From NCBI GenBank assembly GCA_025266875.1, contig JALLLT010000009.1, positions 806,001 through 870,000 of the forward strand: a stretch of DNA of 64,000 bases. Direction: 5' to 3'. Shown piece by piece: positions 46,053 to 57,723 of the stretch. Below the pieces are notes generated by a model. That model saw only the letters and a list, made by a program, of their open reading frames with translations, was not told the DNA's origin and did no database searches. The stretch's first letter is position 1. Every line of letters begins with the position of its first letter. The stretch comes from Fennellomyces sp. T-0311. Its lineage: Eukaryota > Mucoromycota > Mucoromycetes > Mucorales > Lichtheimiaceae. A program made the position numbers and the translations under genes.

Positions 46053-47305
46053 GGCGAAAGGATATGTAATATATTAATGAATGGAACGAGTAGGTTTGTA
46101 ACAAACGAGGGGAAAGGGGTTAAAAAAAAAGGCACGAAATCAGTTCGGGAACAACAATTCACAAAGTCCTCATAACGATCAATTGGTGCAACACCAATGT
46201 TTAATTGCCTGCACCCACTGTTTCTAATTCCGAGGATCGTCTTGCACCTGGCCAGACCGGTGCCGATTAGTTACACCTCAAGGTCAGCGTTGCCAAGTAA
46301 GGGAATGCACGAGCACCCCACTAAATTTTATAAATAAAATAAACCTAATTTTTGTCCATTTATATGTAACACACGCGAAACCAAATAGGCTATGAAACTG
46401 TTTTCTGTGATAGTGGCTGTCGTTATGCTTAGATCATTTGCCCATGCTGCAGTACGTATTGAGCATGTTGCATTATTCCTTTTTTTACTTGAGCGACAAT
46501 CGTACTGGCAAGGTTTCATAAAATGTGCATGGACGCGACGGAATGAACCTTAAAGGCTGGTTTTACATACAGTTTAAAGAATCAGGCGTTTCTGTCTTTT
46601 TGCCTCCCCCCACCCACCCTTTCTGCCGCCGCTTATTATATCCAAGTTTGCTCTGAGCTTCATGATATATTAAATGCGTGTGGACCACATGTCAGGGTCA
46701 TTGATATTCATTAAGTAATGCCAGGAGCACGTTTCTGTAAAACACTGTACTATAAACAGCCTTTTTTCTTTTATATAAAAAAAGTAATCCGACAAGCTTT
46801 GTCAACGTTTGGACCGCCGCATCACTCAACAGGAACCGACTTTTTGCGCAGGCGTCTACATTTCCATTTCAGACGTCGACTGGCAACGGACGGTCACCAT
46901 GACAGCGGCAAAATAGCTTTATCCAATATCAGTTGTGGAATATCTGACCGTGTTCCTGGTGCCCATTAAACCCTCTTACGTAATCATTTAGTAGGGAGGC
47001 GACGGAAATGCGCACAGCAAAAGGCTATGCCCAACTCACTGTATGCTGCTTCTTATCCGTGGGCACATGCTGAACAACGGGAATGTTTGTTGAGCAATAA
47101 ATATGACGTAGCCCGTATTGCACAATGCTCTACCCCCAGTGAGATGCTTCCTATGCGCCTTGCCTTTCAACTCTTTCAGTACATAAGGATCTCAACGTGC
47201 TGGTGTGTGTCTAGGCGAGTTATAGATAGGGCTCTGCTTGATTTTGGCTGTACCGACCCCGATCTTTTTTATTTTTCCTTTTGCGAGCAGATATAAAAAG
47301 AAAAA

Positions 47306-47340
<35 letters not shown>

Positions 47341-47368
47341 TATTAGAATGCTTCAACTTTGAATAATC
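46053..47368. other. Intergenic region with a possible signal-peptide ORF
   Basis: No complete gene is supported in 1.3 kb. At 46392 an ATG opens a typical signal peptide (MKLFSVIVAVVMLRSFAHA) followed by a GTACGT donor-like site, which may be the first exon of a small secreted protein. I could not find convincing further exons. The right part is the NOT1 5' region and holds a CA microsatellite. Confidence 0.4.
47307..47337. repeat. (CA)n microsatellite upstream of NOT1
   Basis: About 15 CA units lie 32 bp before the NOT1 start codon, probably in its promoter or 5' UTR. Confidence 0.92.
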
Positions 47369-50300
47369 ATGAGCAGTGCCACGGATTTCACGCATTCTTC
47401 AACTTCTTTACGATTAGCGCAGCAGCCAACAGATTTTCAACTCGGCACTTTAACACGTATCGTCAAAGCACAAGTTATTCTGTTAGCGACCAATTTAACG
47501 CAAGACAATTACTCTAAAATCAACGTCCAAATTAAAACCGTAAGTTGTCCATTAGACTCACTTAATATTACGAAAAAAAAGGCGAAAAAGGGTTGTGTAG
47601 GTGATGGTGTGACGTGACTTGAGTTGGGAGCTGGGAAGAGCAGAGGGCAAGTGGGTGAGCGAGAGAGAGAGAGGGGAACTTGGCTTCGTTAAAGCAACTC
47701 TCTTCTTCCTAGTTAATCGACACACACGGACAAGTTATACGCCAGCATCTAGTGCGGTTCCTTCTCGTCCACATTTATAAACAAGATACCTCTGGGAAGC
47801 CAGGCGATACACCACCTCTCTTGCTACTCAAGGAAACGGTTCAAGCGACAAGTGACAGCACGCCATTTACCACGTTTGCCGAAACGCTTTGCGCTTTTTG
47901 TAAATCGGATTCAGCTCCACTTGTTGACCTTGAATATCTTTTATCAACACTCGGTCTGGACGCATTTCAGCAGTTTGCGTTGTCATCGTTACTGCTGTTA
48001 TCTGGAAAGCAATCCATTACCGACCAAGGTAAAAGCGTAGATGATTTGCCCAAAGCGTGAAGCTAATTCTATTCGTTCTCTTTAGCCAGAACATTAGCTT
48101 CGCGCAGCTTTAGACACGCCATCGACGAGCTGCGTCATCTTAACTATACACTCGACAACAAAGTAATCTCTTGGTGCGTAGAGGCTATCAACTCAAGTGG
48201 TGCGGCAGGATTCGATCTATTCAGCCACGAAGATATCCAATTGTTTACTGCTGTGTTTCCAAAGTATTGTAACGATAAATCACTTGTTGAAAAGATTCAA
48301 CTGTCCTTTGGTCCCAAAATGGCAGAGTAAGTGCGGTTTTCGTGGGGGGAAAAACGACGCGACAAGTTGTCTGTCATGTATATTAAAGCACAGATCATCG
48401 GAAAGAAATGACGATGTCAATGCTAGGGAAAGCGTTATCAGCAAGAAGATGCTGGAGGCTGGCTATGAATGTTGCAGCACACCAGATTCACTACGCGAAT
48501 TACTAGCCAACATCGATCAAATCATTGAGGAGAGAGACGTGGCTGTGGCCATAGGATGTATGGCACGGACATATACCAATATGAGTGGAATTGGAAACGG
48601 ATCACCAGCCGGATCCAACTGGAACGTAGAGAATTTCGTCACTGTCATGGTTGAACTTGTATATATTGCACACATCTCGTTGCAATTTACGATTATGCTT
48701 ATACATCTTCTTTTTTGACTTAGGCTCCGGCGCTGGATTGGCAGAAGGTCATCGAATGCTTGGATTATGCTCACTTTTTTGTATATGATGCGAAAGGATT
48801 GGATATTATTGTGCGGGCGTGGAAGCATAGTCCAAAGGTAAGGCTGGCATTGTTGGCCCACGCTTTTGTTTCTTTTTTGTCAGTCAATCCTTACCGAGTG
48901 GGACTAGGGAAAAGATATCTTCCCTGCGAACAAGTTCTTTGGCAAATGGAGAAACTTGAAAGGCCAGTTGAGCGCGTTGTATCAAATGGCCAATGCATCC
49001 ACCGACACCCTTAGTCTAGTCGCGTGCTCAGAGAGAAAAGTCATTGAAGTGGACGATTTTTCGACGTCCGGATCTCATGTTCGGGCACAGGCGACGCAAC
49101 TTTACAATGAACAGCTCAATTCGTTGGATCTGTTCGAATGTGTACTCGACTTGTCTGAAACTGTGGTCGTGGATGACGTCAAGGTGTTTGTGGAAATGAT
49201 GGTCAACAAGAGCCCTGAACTAGTTTTTCTTGGATTTATTCAAGCAAAGGTACATATGAGCTATGATGATGTGATGTACCAGTTGCTCACCTTGCCAATG
49301 TCAGAATGTGAAGACCGTATATCAAAAAGATATCTTGGGACGTCTTCTTCTGGTTTATCTCAATGGAAACGCCAACAGTCCTTTGGTACTCAAGAAACTC
49401 TGGCAAGTCAACCCAGATTTCTTTGTCAAAAGCATATTGGAAATGTATAGTAGCAATGCCACTTCGCTCTCGCGCATCCTGGATATTACACATGAATTGA
49501 AGGTAAAAAAAAGCGGTATCAGCAACGGGATGATGATGCTGAGAATGCGTGGTTAGTTGTTGGCGCGCATGTTGGACATCCAACCATTCTTTTTCTCGAT
49601 AGACCTGGCCTCATTGGCTTCCCGTCGCGAGTTTCTCAACTTGGAAAAATGGCTGCAGGAAAAGATCACAGAGCATAAGGACGTATTTTTTCGCGTGTGT
49701 CTGGAATTCCTTAGCCAGAAAGTAGCAGCCGAGGCATCAAGACAAGATGCCAATGCAACACCGTCTTCAGTCCCGTTGGCTCCGGATGTAATTGCTATAT
49801 TCCTCAAAGTGCTGTCTGACAGGTAATATGCGACTGTGGCAATACATCGTGGAGTACTTAAAATGATTTTCATTAGCACTACGAGCCCCGAAAATTCGGA
49901 ATTACTGAAGGAGGTTCAGGCTGTCTGTTTACAAACGTATCCGAAGTTGATGAATTTGCGTGCGACATCGGATAACGGCTCGGTTGCTGGTGAAATATCG
50001 TTCAAACCGGATGTGGAAGAAGAAGCCAATTCGTACTACGAACAAATCTACAGCGGGAGCATGTCGATCGAACAAATGGTCGAACGGCTCAAACAGTTCA
50101 GCCAATCAAAGGTTGCTCGAGAACAAGACATATTCGCATGCATGATTCACAACTTATTCGACGAATACCACTTTTTCCCGAAATACCCGGACAAAGAACT
50201 ATCGATTACCAGTGTATTGTTTGGCCAACTGGTTCAAAACCATCTCGTTTCATACGTACCTCTCGGTATTGCATTACGGTGTGTTTTGGACGCCTTGCGA

Positions 50301-53300
50301 AACCCGGTTGGTTCGAAAATGTTCAGCTTTGGCTTGCAAGCGCTAGCACAGTTCCAATCCCGACTACCGGAATGGCCGCAATATTGCGTTCATTTGTTGC
50401 AAATTCCTCAGCTACAACAGGCCAATCCAGACTTAGCACGATTCATCAATTCATCTTTGCAAACGGCTCAGCTTCAACAAAGTGAAGATATACCCGGGCA
50501 ACCGAGTTTCCCACAACAACCAAAGATCGAAGCAACCTTGCCAACAAATCATCCAGCGTTTACTGCCATCAGTGTTCCTGATTTGTTGACCGCCGACGAA
50601 GACACTATTTATGAACCGCCCGCCGAAAAGATTCAGGACAAGATCTTATTTATTATCAACAATATTGCTCGAAACAACCTGGAGGAGAAGACAGCCGAGC
50701 TCATCAAACTGTTGGACAAGACCGCATATCAATGGTTCAGTAACTATCTCGTTGTCAAGCGAGTGAGCCAAGAGCCAAACTATCACGAACTTTATCTGCT
50801 GGTGATGGACACCGTGAACAGCAGACTCCTTTATCAGCATGTTCTGCGGGAGACTTATGCGAACATTCAAATTCTCCTCAACTCTGAAAAAACCATAACA
50901 TCATCCACGGAACGAAGTTTATTGAAAAACCTTGGTTCTTGGCTTGGTGGACTTACTTTGGCACGAAACAAACCGATTAGACATAAAAGCATTGCTTTCA
51001 AGGTAAGTACGATTAATATGCACTGCTGTCTGGAAGCTAATTAAGCAACATCTTAGGATCTATTGTTGGAAGGTTATGACAGTAATCGGCTTATTGTGGT
51101 GATTCCGTTTGTTTGCAAAGTTCTAGAACACTGCGGCAAGAGCGCGGTATTCAAGCCGCCGAACCCTTGGCTGATGGCCATCCTTAAGCTTTTGGTAGAA
51201 CTCTATCAATTTGCTGAACTCAAACTGAATCTCAGGTTTGAGATTGAGGTGCTTTGCAAAGGATTATCTATTGAACTCGAAGGTAAAGTCACTCGCCCGT
51301 TTTTTTATCACAAGTAACTAAATAAGGATATTTTATGCAGATATCGAAGCAACATCAATCTTGAAGAGTGGGCGAAGGAAACCACAGCCAAACAAAAATG
51401 TACTCCTGGAAGCATTTGGACGTGCGAGTGCTGAAGCACCCATGGATACAACTGGTAAATCTCCTGATCCTGCTGCGATGTTGCAAGCATCTGTGCTGGA
51501 AACTGGTGCTGTTACAAGTGGTGAAGAACTAGTGTCGCTTCCAAACCTTGCGCCATACATTGTTTTCAATCCGCAAATCATATTGTACTCAACACAACCT
51601 GCAGCAAAACGTTGGGTTTTACAGGCGATTACGCAATCGATTCGTGAGGTAAAGAGACCGCGTGGCGTGAGCCGGGCGCAAAATAACTAACGAAAGAATA
51701 TGTCAGATCATCGAGCCCGTTGTTGAGCGATCAGTCGCCATTGCCGCAGTATCGACTCGAGAGCTTGTTACCAAAGATTTTGCTGTGGAGAGTGATGAAA
51801 ACAAAATGTGCAACGCTGCTCACTTGATGGCGCAAAATCTAGCTGGTAGTCTGGCCATGGTCACATGCAAGGAACCATTGCGTTTGAGTATGGCAACCAA
51901 CCTGAGAGCCATCTTTATGTCAAATGGATTAACTGATGTAAGTTGACTACAAACCTAAACCAAGCCCTAAAAAGTGATGCATGCTAAATTTGGAACAATA
52001 GGCAATGGCCGAGCAAGCAGTGCTTATCACCGTGTCCGATAATTTGGACCTGGTCTGCGCAGTCATAGAAAAGGTTGCTATGGAGAAGGTTACCATTGAA
52101 ATCGATGATCTCCTGATGAATGCGTATGCCAGCCGTAAGAAGCATCGTGAACAAACTCCTGGCCAAGCCTATTTCGATATGGACATATTCGCAATGTCAC
52201 GCTACCCTGCATCCTTACCAGAGCCTTTACGTGCAAAGCCCAGTGGTTTGCAACCGGCCCAACTCCGCGTATACGAGGATTTTGCGCGCATCTCGCGGAC
52301 AGCGCCACATGCTGGTGTCCAGGCTCTCGAGAGCGAGCGCACTCCTCAAATGTCGCGTCCCGAAGCCGCCTTTTCGTACGGATACAACAATACAGCGCAA
52401 CAACCAATGGCCGGAAACGCTGGTTATGAGAATGCACCGGCACAGGCAACAGCACATCAAATCCTTGAACGTTTTACCCAATACCTCGCCGAACTCGAAA
52501 AGCTTGCCAACCATACCAACGTATCGAACTTTGCAGCTTTGTCACCAATGCATGATATCCGAATGATTATCCGTCAAGTTCCAATGCTGGCATTGTCGAG
52601 CTTTGACAAGGTGGAGGCTGCTCGTGCTTTTGCGCAGAAGGTCGTTTCCTTGCTGTACAAGGCCGAGACACAGCTTGCAAGAGAAATGTATGTCGTATTA
52701 CTCGAACGATTATGCGAAGTATCGCCCAATGTCGGTACGCTTGTCACTTATTGGCTGACGCATGTCGATGACGAACGCAAATACAATGTCCCTGTTACTG
52801 TCGCTCTGATCAAGGCTGGTTTGATTAACCTTGCGGAACAAGATCAAGAACTGGGATTACTGATTGATAGCGGACGAGCCAGTGCGATCGATTTCACAGC
52901 AATGCTTCTTCACGCTTGCATATTTGATGAGCACATCGCTACGCCTCAAGATTTCTTTATCTCGCTGGAAGCACTTGGTCGGCTGCGCGGCAAAGTGCCG
53001 GAGAGCGTGTTGGTTCTGATGGACGATATACGGGGAAATGTGCAGCATCAATCCAACGACATGCAAAATGAAGAAGCGGGACTTCGAGAACAGCTCCAAT
53101 ACTTGTTTGCCGAATGGGTTCGCCTCTATCAGCACCCATCGACCACTGAAAAGGCACAAACAGCGTTCCTTACACAGCTCTCACAACAAAACGTCTTGAA
53201 AGCAGAGGATATGTCGTCACTCTTTTTCCGTGTATGCATTGAAACGTCAATCGACCGTGTGATAAAATATAAGCAAATTCCGGGCCAGACACCCGGCGCT

Positions 53301-54809
53301 GCATATCAAGTCATTGATGCGTTCTCAAAGCTAGTCGTCGGTCTGGTTAAGCTCCCTGCGGACGGTAACAACAACACCAGCAGCAACAACATAGCCAAGG
53401 TCAGCCAGTTCTCCAAGGTGCTCTCAGTGATTGTGTTGATCTTGGCACAGCATCACGAGCAAAATAGACGTCAGTTCAATCAACGGCCTTTCCTGCGCCT
53501 ATTTACTTGCCTGCTGAGCGATTTGCATTCGTCAGAGCAACAGTTACAGTCGGTTTATCTCCCTATCTTGACTGCATTGAGCAACACATTCCATACACTC
53601 CAACCGTCGTATTTCCCTGGTTTCACATTTGCTTGGTTACAACTAATTTCCCATAGACTGTTCATGCCTAAGTTGTTGCTAACCGAAAACCAAAAGGTAA
53701 ACAAAGAAAAAGTTAGAATAGTTACAGTCGTTCGCTAATCAATACGGCTTTTGATGTCATAGGGATGGTCTGCTTTCCAGCGATTGCTTATTTGCCTGTT
53801 CCAGTTTCTCGTTCCATTTTTACGCGATGTCGAATTACGAGATACGACACGCATGTTATATCGAGGGACACTACGCATCCTGCTTGTGCTTCTGCACGAC
53901 TTTCCGGAATTCCTGTGTGACTATCACTTTAGCTTCTGCGATGTGATACCGTCTTCATGCATTCAATTGCGGAACCTGATTCTCAGTGCATTCCCGCGCA
54001 ACATGCGACTTCCTGACCCATTCACGCCGAATCTGAAAGTGGATCTATTGCCAGAGATAAACCAAGCCCCTCGGATCCTGTCCGACTATGTGAACCCATT
54101 ACTGGCTGGAAATTTCAAGCAGGAGATTGACGAGTTCTTGGAATCACACAGTCCTAAAGGATTCACGGCGGATCTTCCCGAGCACCTAGAGTTGGACCCT
54201 TCGCAGAACGAAATGTACAACGGTGCTCCATCAAAGTACAACGTCCCCAAGATGAACGCATTGGTGTTCTACGTTGGAGTTACTGGTATTACCCGTGGAA
54301 TCCCGGTGAACCAAGGTGCGCCAATGGAAATATACAAGTATCTCTTGGAAAAGCTTGATCCAGAAGGTAATATTAGATCTGGATAACATTTGTTTTATCT
54401 GTTCCTCTGACGTGCTTTTCCATTTGGGCTATAGGTCGATACGTATTCTTGAGCGCCATTGCCAACCAACTGCGTTACCCCAACAGCCATACACACTACT
54501 TTAGTTGTGTACTGCTGTATCTGTTTGCGGAAAGCGACAAGGAATTCGTGAAGGAGCAAATTACCCGTGTCCTGCTGGAACGTTTGATCGTAAACCGACC
54601 TCATCCATGGGGTTTGTTGATTACGTTTATCGAGCTGATCAAGAACCCGCGATACAACTTCTGGAACCATGCATTCACACGGTGCGCAACCGACATTGAG
54701 CGGCTCTTTGAGAGTGTCTCGAGGTACGTCTGTTCTGAACTGGTAACTCGGTTTATGTGGAATCCATAACTGATATACAACCTTATACAGATCCATTAAT
54801 CAAATTTAG
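47369..54809 (+). CDS. NOT1: CCR4-NOT complex scaffold subunit 1
   Basis: Sixteen exons, join(47369..47539, 47713..48028, 48086..48326, 48394..48658, 48724..48837, 48908..49249, 49305..49502, 49557..49822, 49877..51002, 51057..51282, 51341..51648, 51707..51937, 52002..53696, 53763..54366, 54435..54723, 54791..54809), give 2136 aa without a break. In order: N-terminal HEAT-like repeats; the TTP-binding region ending near [20 protein letters not shown]; the MIF4G domain that binds the CAF1 deadenylase ([17 protein letters not shown] to [10 protein letters not shown]...VCKVLE); the DUF3819/CAF40-binding region ([17 protein letters not shown]); and the C-terminal NOT module binding domain ([13 protein letters not shown] to ESVSRSINQI). 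It organises mRNA deadenylation and transcription control. The last coding exon is 19 nt. Confidence 0.96.
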
Positions 54810-55349
54810 AGATGTACCATACTTCAATATCTCGTGTAAAAAAAAAGCACGCACAAATGCATTCATGATTTTTTTTTCTGTTCTTATGGTTGAAAACCAA
54901 GCGCATATATTAATAGTAGTGGAGGGCATTAAGAATAGCTCGACGTTTGAAACGTAACGGTAGCAATACTTTACTACCCGGGCTAAACTTCAAGGCAATA
55001 GAGTGACAGATAGCAAAAGGCATGAGACTCGGCCCGACAGGACGCAAAAAAAATCCGACTTCTGCATTCCCGCGGTGGTAGCCGATCCTTTGGGGGGTCG
55101 GGCTCAAGAGAGGAGATATACATCATCATCCTATGGCTGAATGGCCTTTCGCTCTATCAAGCGGATTCAATCCCCTTGAATCATAAGTTGTCTATTGTGA
55201 TATTAACTGTTTTATTACGGCCATGCTGTCTGAAAGGGGGGAATGATGGGGATCCATTTTTACCCTTCCTCTTTGTTTTTCTGTCTTTTCTTCCCTTTCG
55301 GTTTATATTGACACTGGGGCTGCTATTGTATGATCAGTTGCTCACAACG
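54810..55349. other. Intergenic region after NOT1
   Basis: About 540 bp with no supportable gene. It holds the N0T1 3' UTR side and a pyrimidine-rich promoter-like stretch (TTCTGTCTTTTCTTCCC near 55280) ahead of the next gene. Confidence 0.45.
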
Positions 55350-56006
55350 ATGCCACCAGTACAAGCGCCGCAGACGACGCCGACGCCGGACACATATGTC
55401 TATCCGCTGGCGCAGTCGGTCGTCTATACCTACTACCTGCCCATCATTATAATCTGTATCGCTTCATTCTATGCTACAGTCTATGTCATGCGATACTTAC
55501 ACTGGCAGTACCGACGGCGTCGAAAACATCAACTATGGCTCGAACGTGGACGGTTACGACTGTTCTGGGTGCGAGCGACGGCCCGGCAGAAGCAGGAGAT
55601 ACCTGTCATACCACCACCAGTAGCAAGACCGGCAACATTTCCTAACAATCTATCAAGCATCACGTCGACATCGTCCTCGGCGTTCTCATATGTAATGTCA
55701 ACCACTGGATCATCATCGCCGGCATTCAGTAGCAGTAGTACGACAGCTCGGCCGCATTCAGTCATTGGTACGACCGTTGGATACGACTCGGCCACGACAT
55801 TGGCAGGCTCCGCATGTAGTAATGCGTCCCACAGTACCATGAAAAGGAAAAAATGGCGCTCCTGGACCCAAAGTAAAAAGAGACGACGGCGACTCATTTG
55901 GCAATGGAGCGTGTCCATGGGTTACTGTAGGTATAGTCATGCCAGTCGTATCGAATCAGTTGTGCAACAATTGAAAGAACGAGACGAAAAAAAGCTACCA
56001 TCATAA
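55350..56006 (+). CDS. Single-pass membrane protein of unknown function
   Basis: An intronless ORF of 218 aa, MPPVQAPQTT... to EKKLPS. A short Pro/Thr-rich N-terminus is followed by one membrane span (about residues 25-48, YYLPIIIICIASFYATVYVM) and a strongly basic stop-transfer stretch (QYRRRRKHQ). Then come a Ser/Thr-rich linker and a second basic cluster (KKWRSWTQSKKRRRR). The positive-inside rule puts the long C-terminal part in the cytosol. I do not recognise a family. It is convergent with the next gene, 260 bp away. Longer in-frame starts to 55176 exist but add unlikely sequence. Confidence 0.65.
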   Translation: MPPVQAPQTTPTPDTYVYPLAQSVVYTYYLPIIIICIASFYATVYVMRYLHWQYRRRRKHQLWLERGRLRLFWVRATARQKQEIPVIPPPVARPATFPNNLSSITSTSSSAFSYVMSTTGSSSPAFSSSSTTARPHSVIGTTVGYDSATTLAGSACSNASHSTMKRKKWRSWTQSKKRRRRLIWQWSVSMGYCRYSHASRIESVVQQLKERDEKKLPS

Positions 56007-56266
56007 CTTAATATCTGTGCTACCAAAGGGGTGCCTTGATTTTCTGGAATTTGCTTGCTGAGCCACGATACGCAAATGTATATATAGAAAAACACTGATA
56101 ATGACGATAATAAAACTATATAAATATAGAAACAGTTTATATTCACAATGAGACGCCATAGAATGAGATATACACAGGTTTTACATTCTGGCGACAAGTA
56201 TGTACAGAAAGGCAACAGCGATGGAAACGTGGGTGGAGGGAGGGAATGTATATATGTATATTGTTC

Positions 56267-56884
56267 TCACCATACGTGATAGGACGACATGGACAAGCGT
56301 TGCAGCATAGCCTCTTCTTCGTCACGGTCACTTATGGCGTTCGGATTTTTATAGTAGCCAGCGCGGTCAAACTCTCTTTGTCGAGCGAGTGACTGGAGGA
56401 TGGGGTCGGTATCCGGAGGAGCCACGCTACTGCTGCAATGACTTGCTCGGGTGATAGTCCCTCGCAAGGTGCTACTTTGGGTGTAAGAATAGCCTTCTTC
56501 AAACATGGCGCTCCCGTTAGCTTTGGTGGTGTCTTGGTGATGGTGATTGCGATGATAAGGATGTGACGGAGGGGCGGGGTGCTGTTGTATAGCGGAAAAG
56601 ACAAGGTCGTCAATGCGTTCCTGTTGGTCGGTCTTGGTAACGGAGTGGTGGTGCCAAGGCAACCGTTCCTTCATCCGTTGTTTGAAGCCTGCGGATGTTT
56701 CTTCCTGTTGCTGCGGGTCTTTCTGCTGCTGGTGGTGTCGTCGCCGCCGCATGAAAAGTAATAGGAGAATGACAAATGCGAGACCAAACAGAATGCACAG
56801 AATGATTATCCCGATCGACATTGTCGAGAGCTGTTGCTGTGTCGCATTGTTATAGTTGACATCGGGTGTTGCGGAAGGGTCCAT
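56267..56884 (-). CDS. Single-pass membrane protein, WBP1-like topology, unknown function
   Basis: An intronless ORF of 205 aa. A 21-residue N-terminus with a possible N-glycosylation site (NNAT) is followed by one membrane span (residues about 22-45) and a stop-transfer MRRRRHH. The cytosolic tail is His/Gln-rich, with many polar residues and a conserved-looking end (DEEEAMLQRLSMSSYHVW). I recognise no family. The layout of short outside part, one span and disordered tail resembles fungal mid2-like or vacuolar single-span proteins, but no motif proves this. Confidence 0.68.
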   Translation of the reverse strand: MDPSATPDVNYNNATQQQLSTMSIGIIILCILFGLAFVILLLLFMRRRRHHQQQKDPQQQEETSAGFKQRMKERLPWHHHSVTKTDQQERIDDLVFSAIQQHPAPPSHPYHRNHHHQDTTKANGSAMFEEGYSYTQSSTLRGTITRASHCSSSVAPPDTDPILQSLARQREFDRAGYYKNPNAISDRDEEEAMLQRLSMSSYHVW

Positions 56885-57021
56885 CAGGCCGCCATGAGAG
56901 AGAAGGGAAAAAAAAAGGAAAAAACAATGGTTTGTTTGAATAAGCCGTTTTTGAATTCACCGAGGGATTTCTTGGCCCTTTGTATCGGATATTTAGCCCA
57001 ACTAAACAATTGCTGTATTCG

Positions 57022-57663
57022 TCAGGTCGTTCGAACCAGCCCGTACTTATGGTACGAACAGCACTGTTGTCGTTTCGCTCCATTTTCAAACGGAAAAGTT
57101 TCGAGTAACACATGGCCATAGCGCGTCGGCTCTGCTGCCATGAAACGGATCATGGGACCAATGCGTTGGGCGTCACTCGAGGCTTCGACCCCTCTCGAGC
57201 CGTCCGCAAAAAGCTTAACCATGTTCGTCAATGGTCCATGTTATACAGTCATTAAGCATTTGAGAACGACGCCAATTCCAGATACATGATAACCTGCCTA
57301 TTCTGGGACCCTTGCCAATTTTTTTCACTGTGTTCCGGTGATATGAGACCATTGGACTTTAAATCGGCTGTGCATCGCGGCATTGCCCTGCACCCGACAA
57401 TTTCCTTGTCTTGGATACTCAGCCGAACCCCATCGCAAGTTATGATGTGTCCGATGAGAGAAAGCCCAGGGCCCGGAACACATGCTAGCAGTGAACAAGT
57501 GACCTTCTTCTTTCAATCCGATAGTCCATTGCAGACTGTCCAATTCGGTGGAGCTTTCGTCGGTGTGGTACCATACACATTGGGTCATTGGATCTATTGC
57601 TGTGGTACATTGACTCGTCTGTGTATCCAGTTTCTTGAACGACCGTCTCACAAAACGTGCCAA
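57022..57663 (-). other. Possible gene or gene relic, two minus-strand ORFs
   Basis: Two open stretches on the minus strand, 57325-57663 (112 aa) and 57022-57231 (69 aa), have plausible amino-acid composition and could be exons of one gene, but I found no clean splice joining them. A 145-aa ORF on the opposite strand (57286-57723) overlaps. No family is recognised, so which strand codes, if any, is open. Confidence 0.3.
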
Positions 57664-57723
57664 GTAGTAGCTAGATCACGGCTAATTCGGCAAATGTACT
57701 TGGCAAGCCGAGTGTCACCCTAA

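Noticed and set aside
54960..55130. Possible tRNA or small RNA gene
   Set aside because: The GC-rich stretch lacks a recognisable cloverleaf, A box and B box on either strand.
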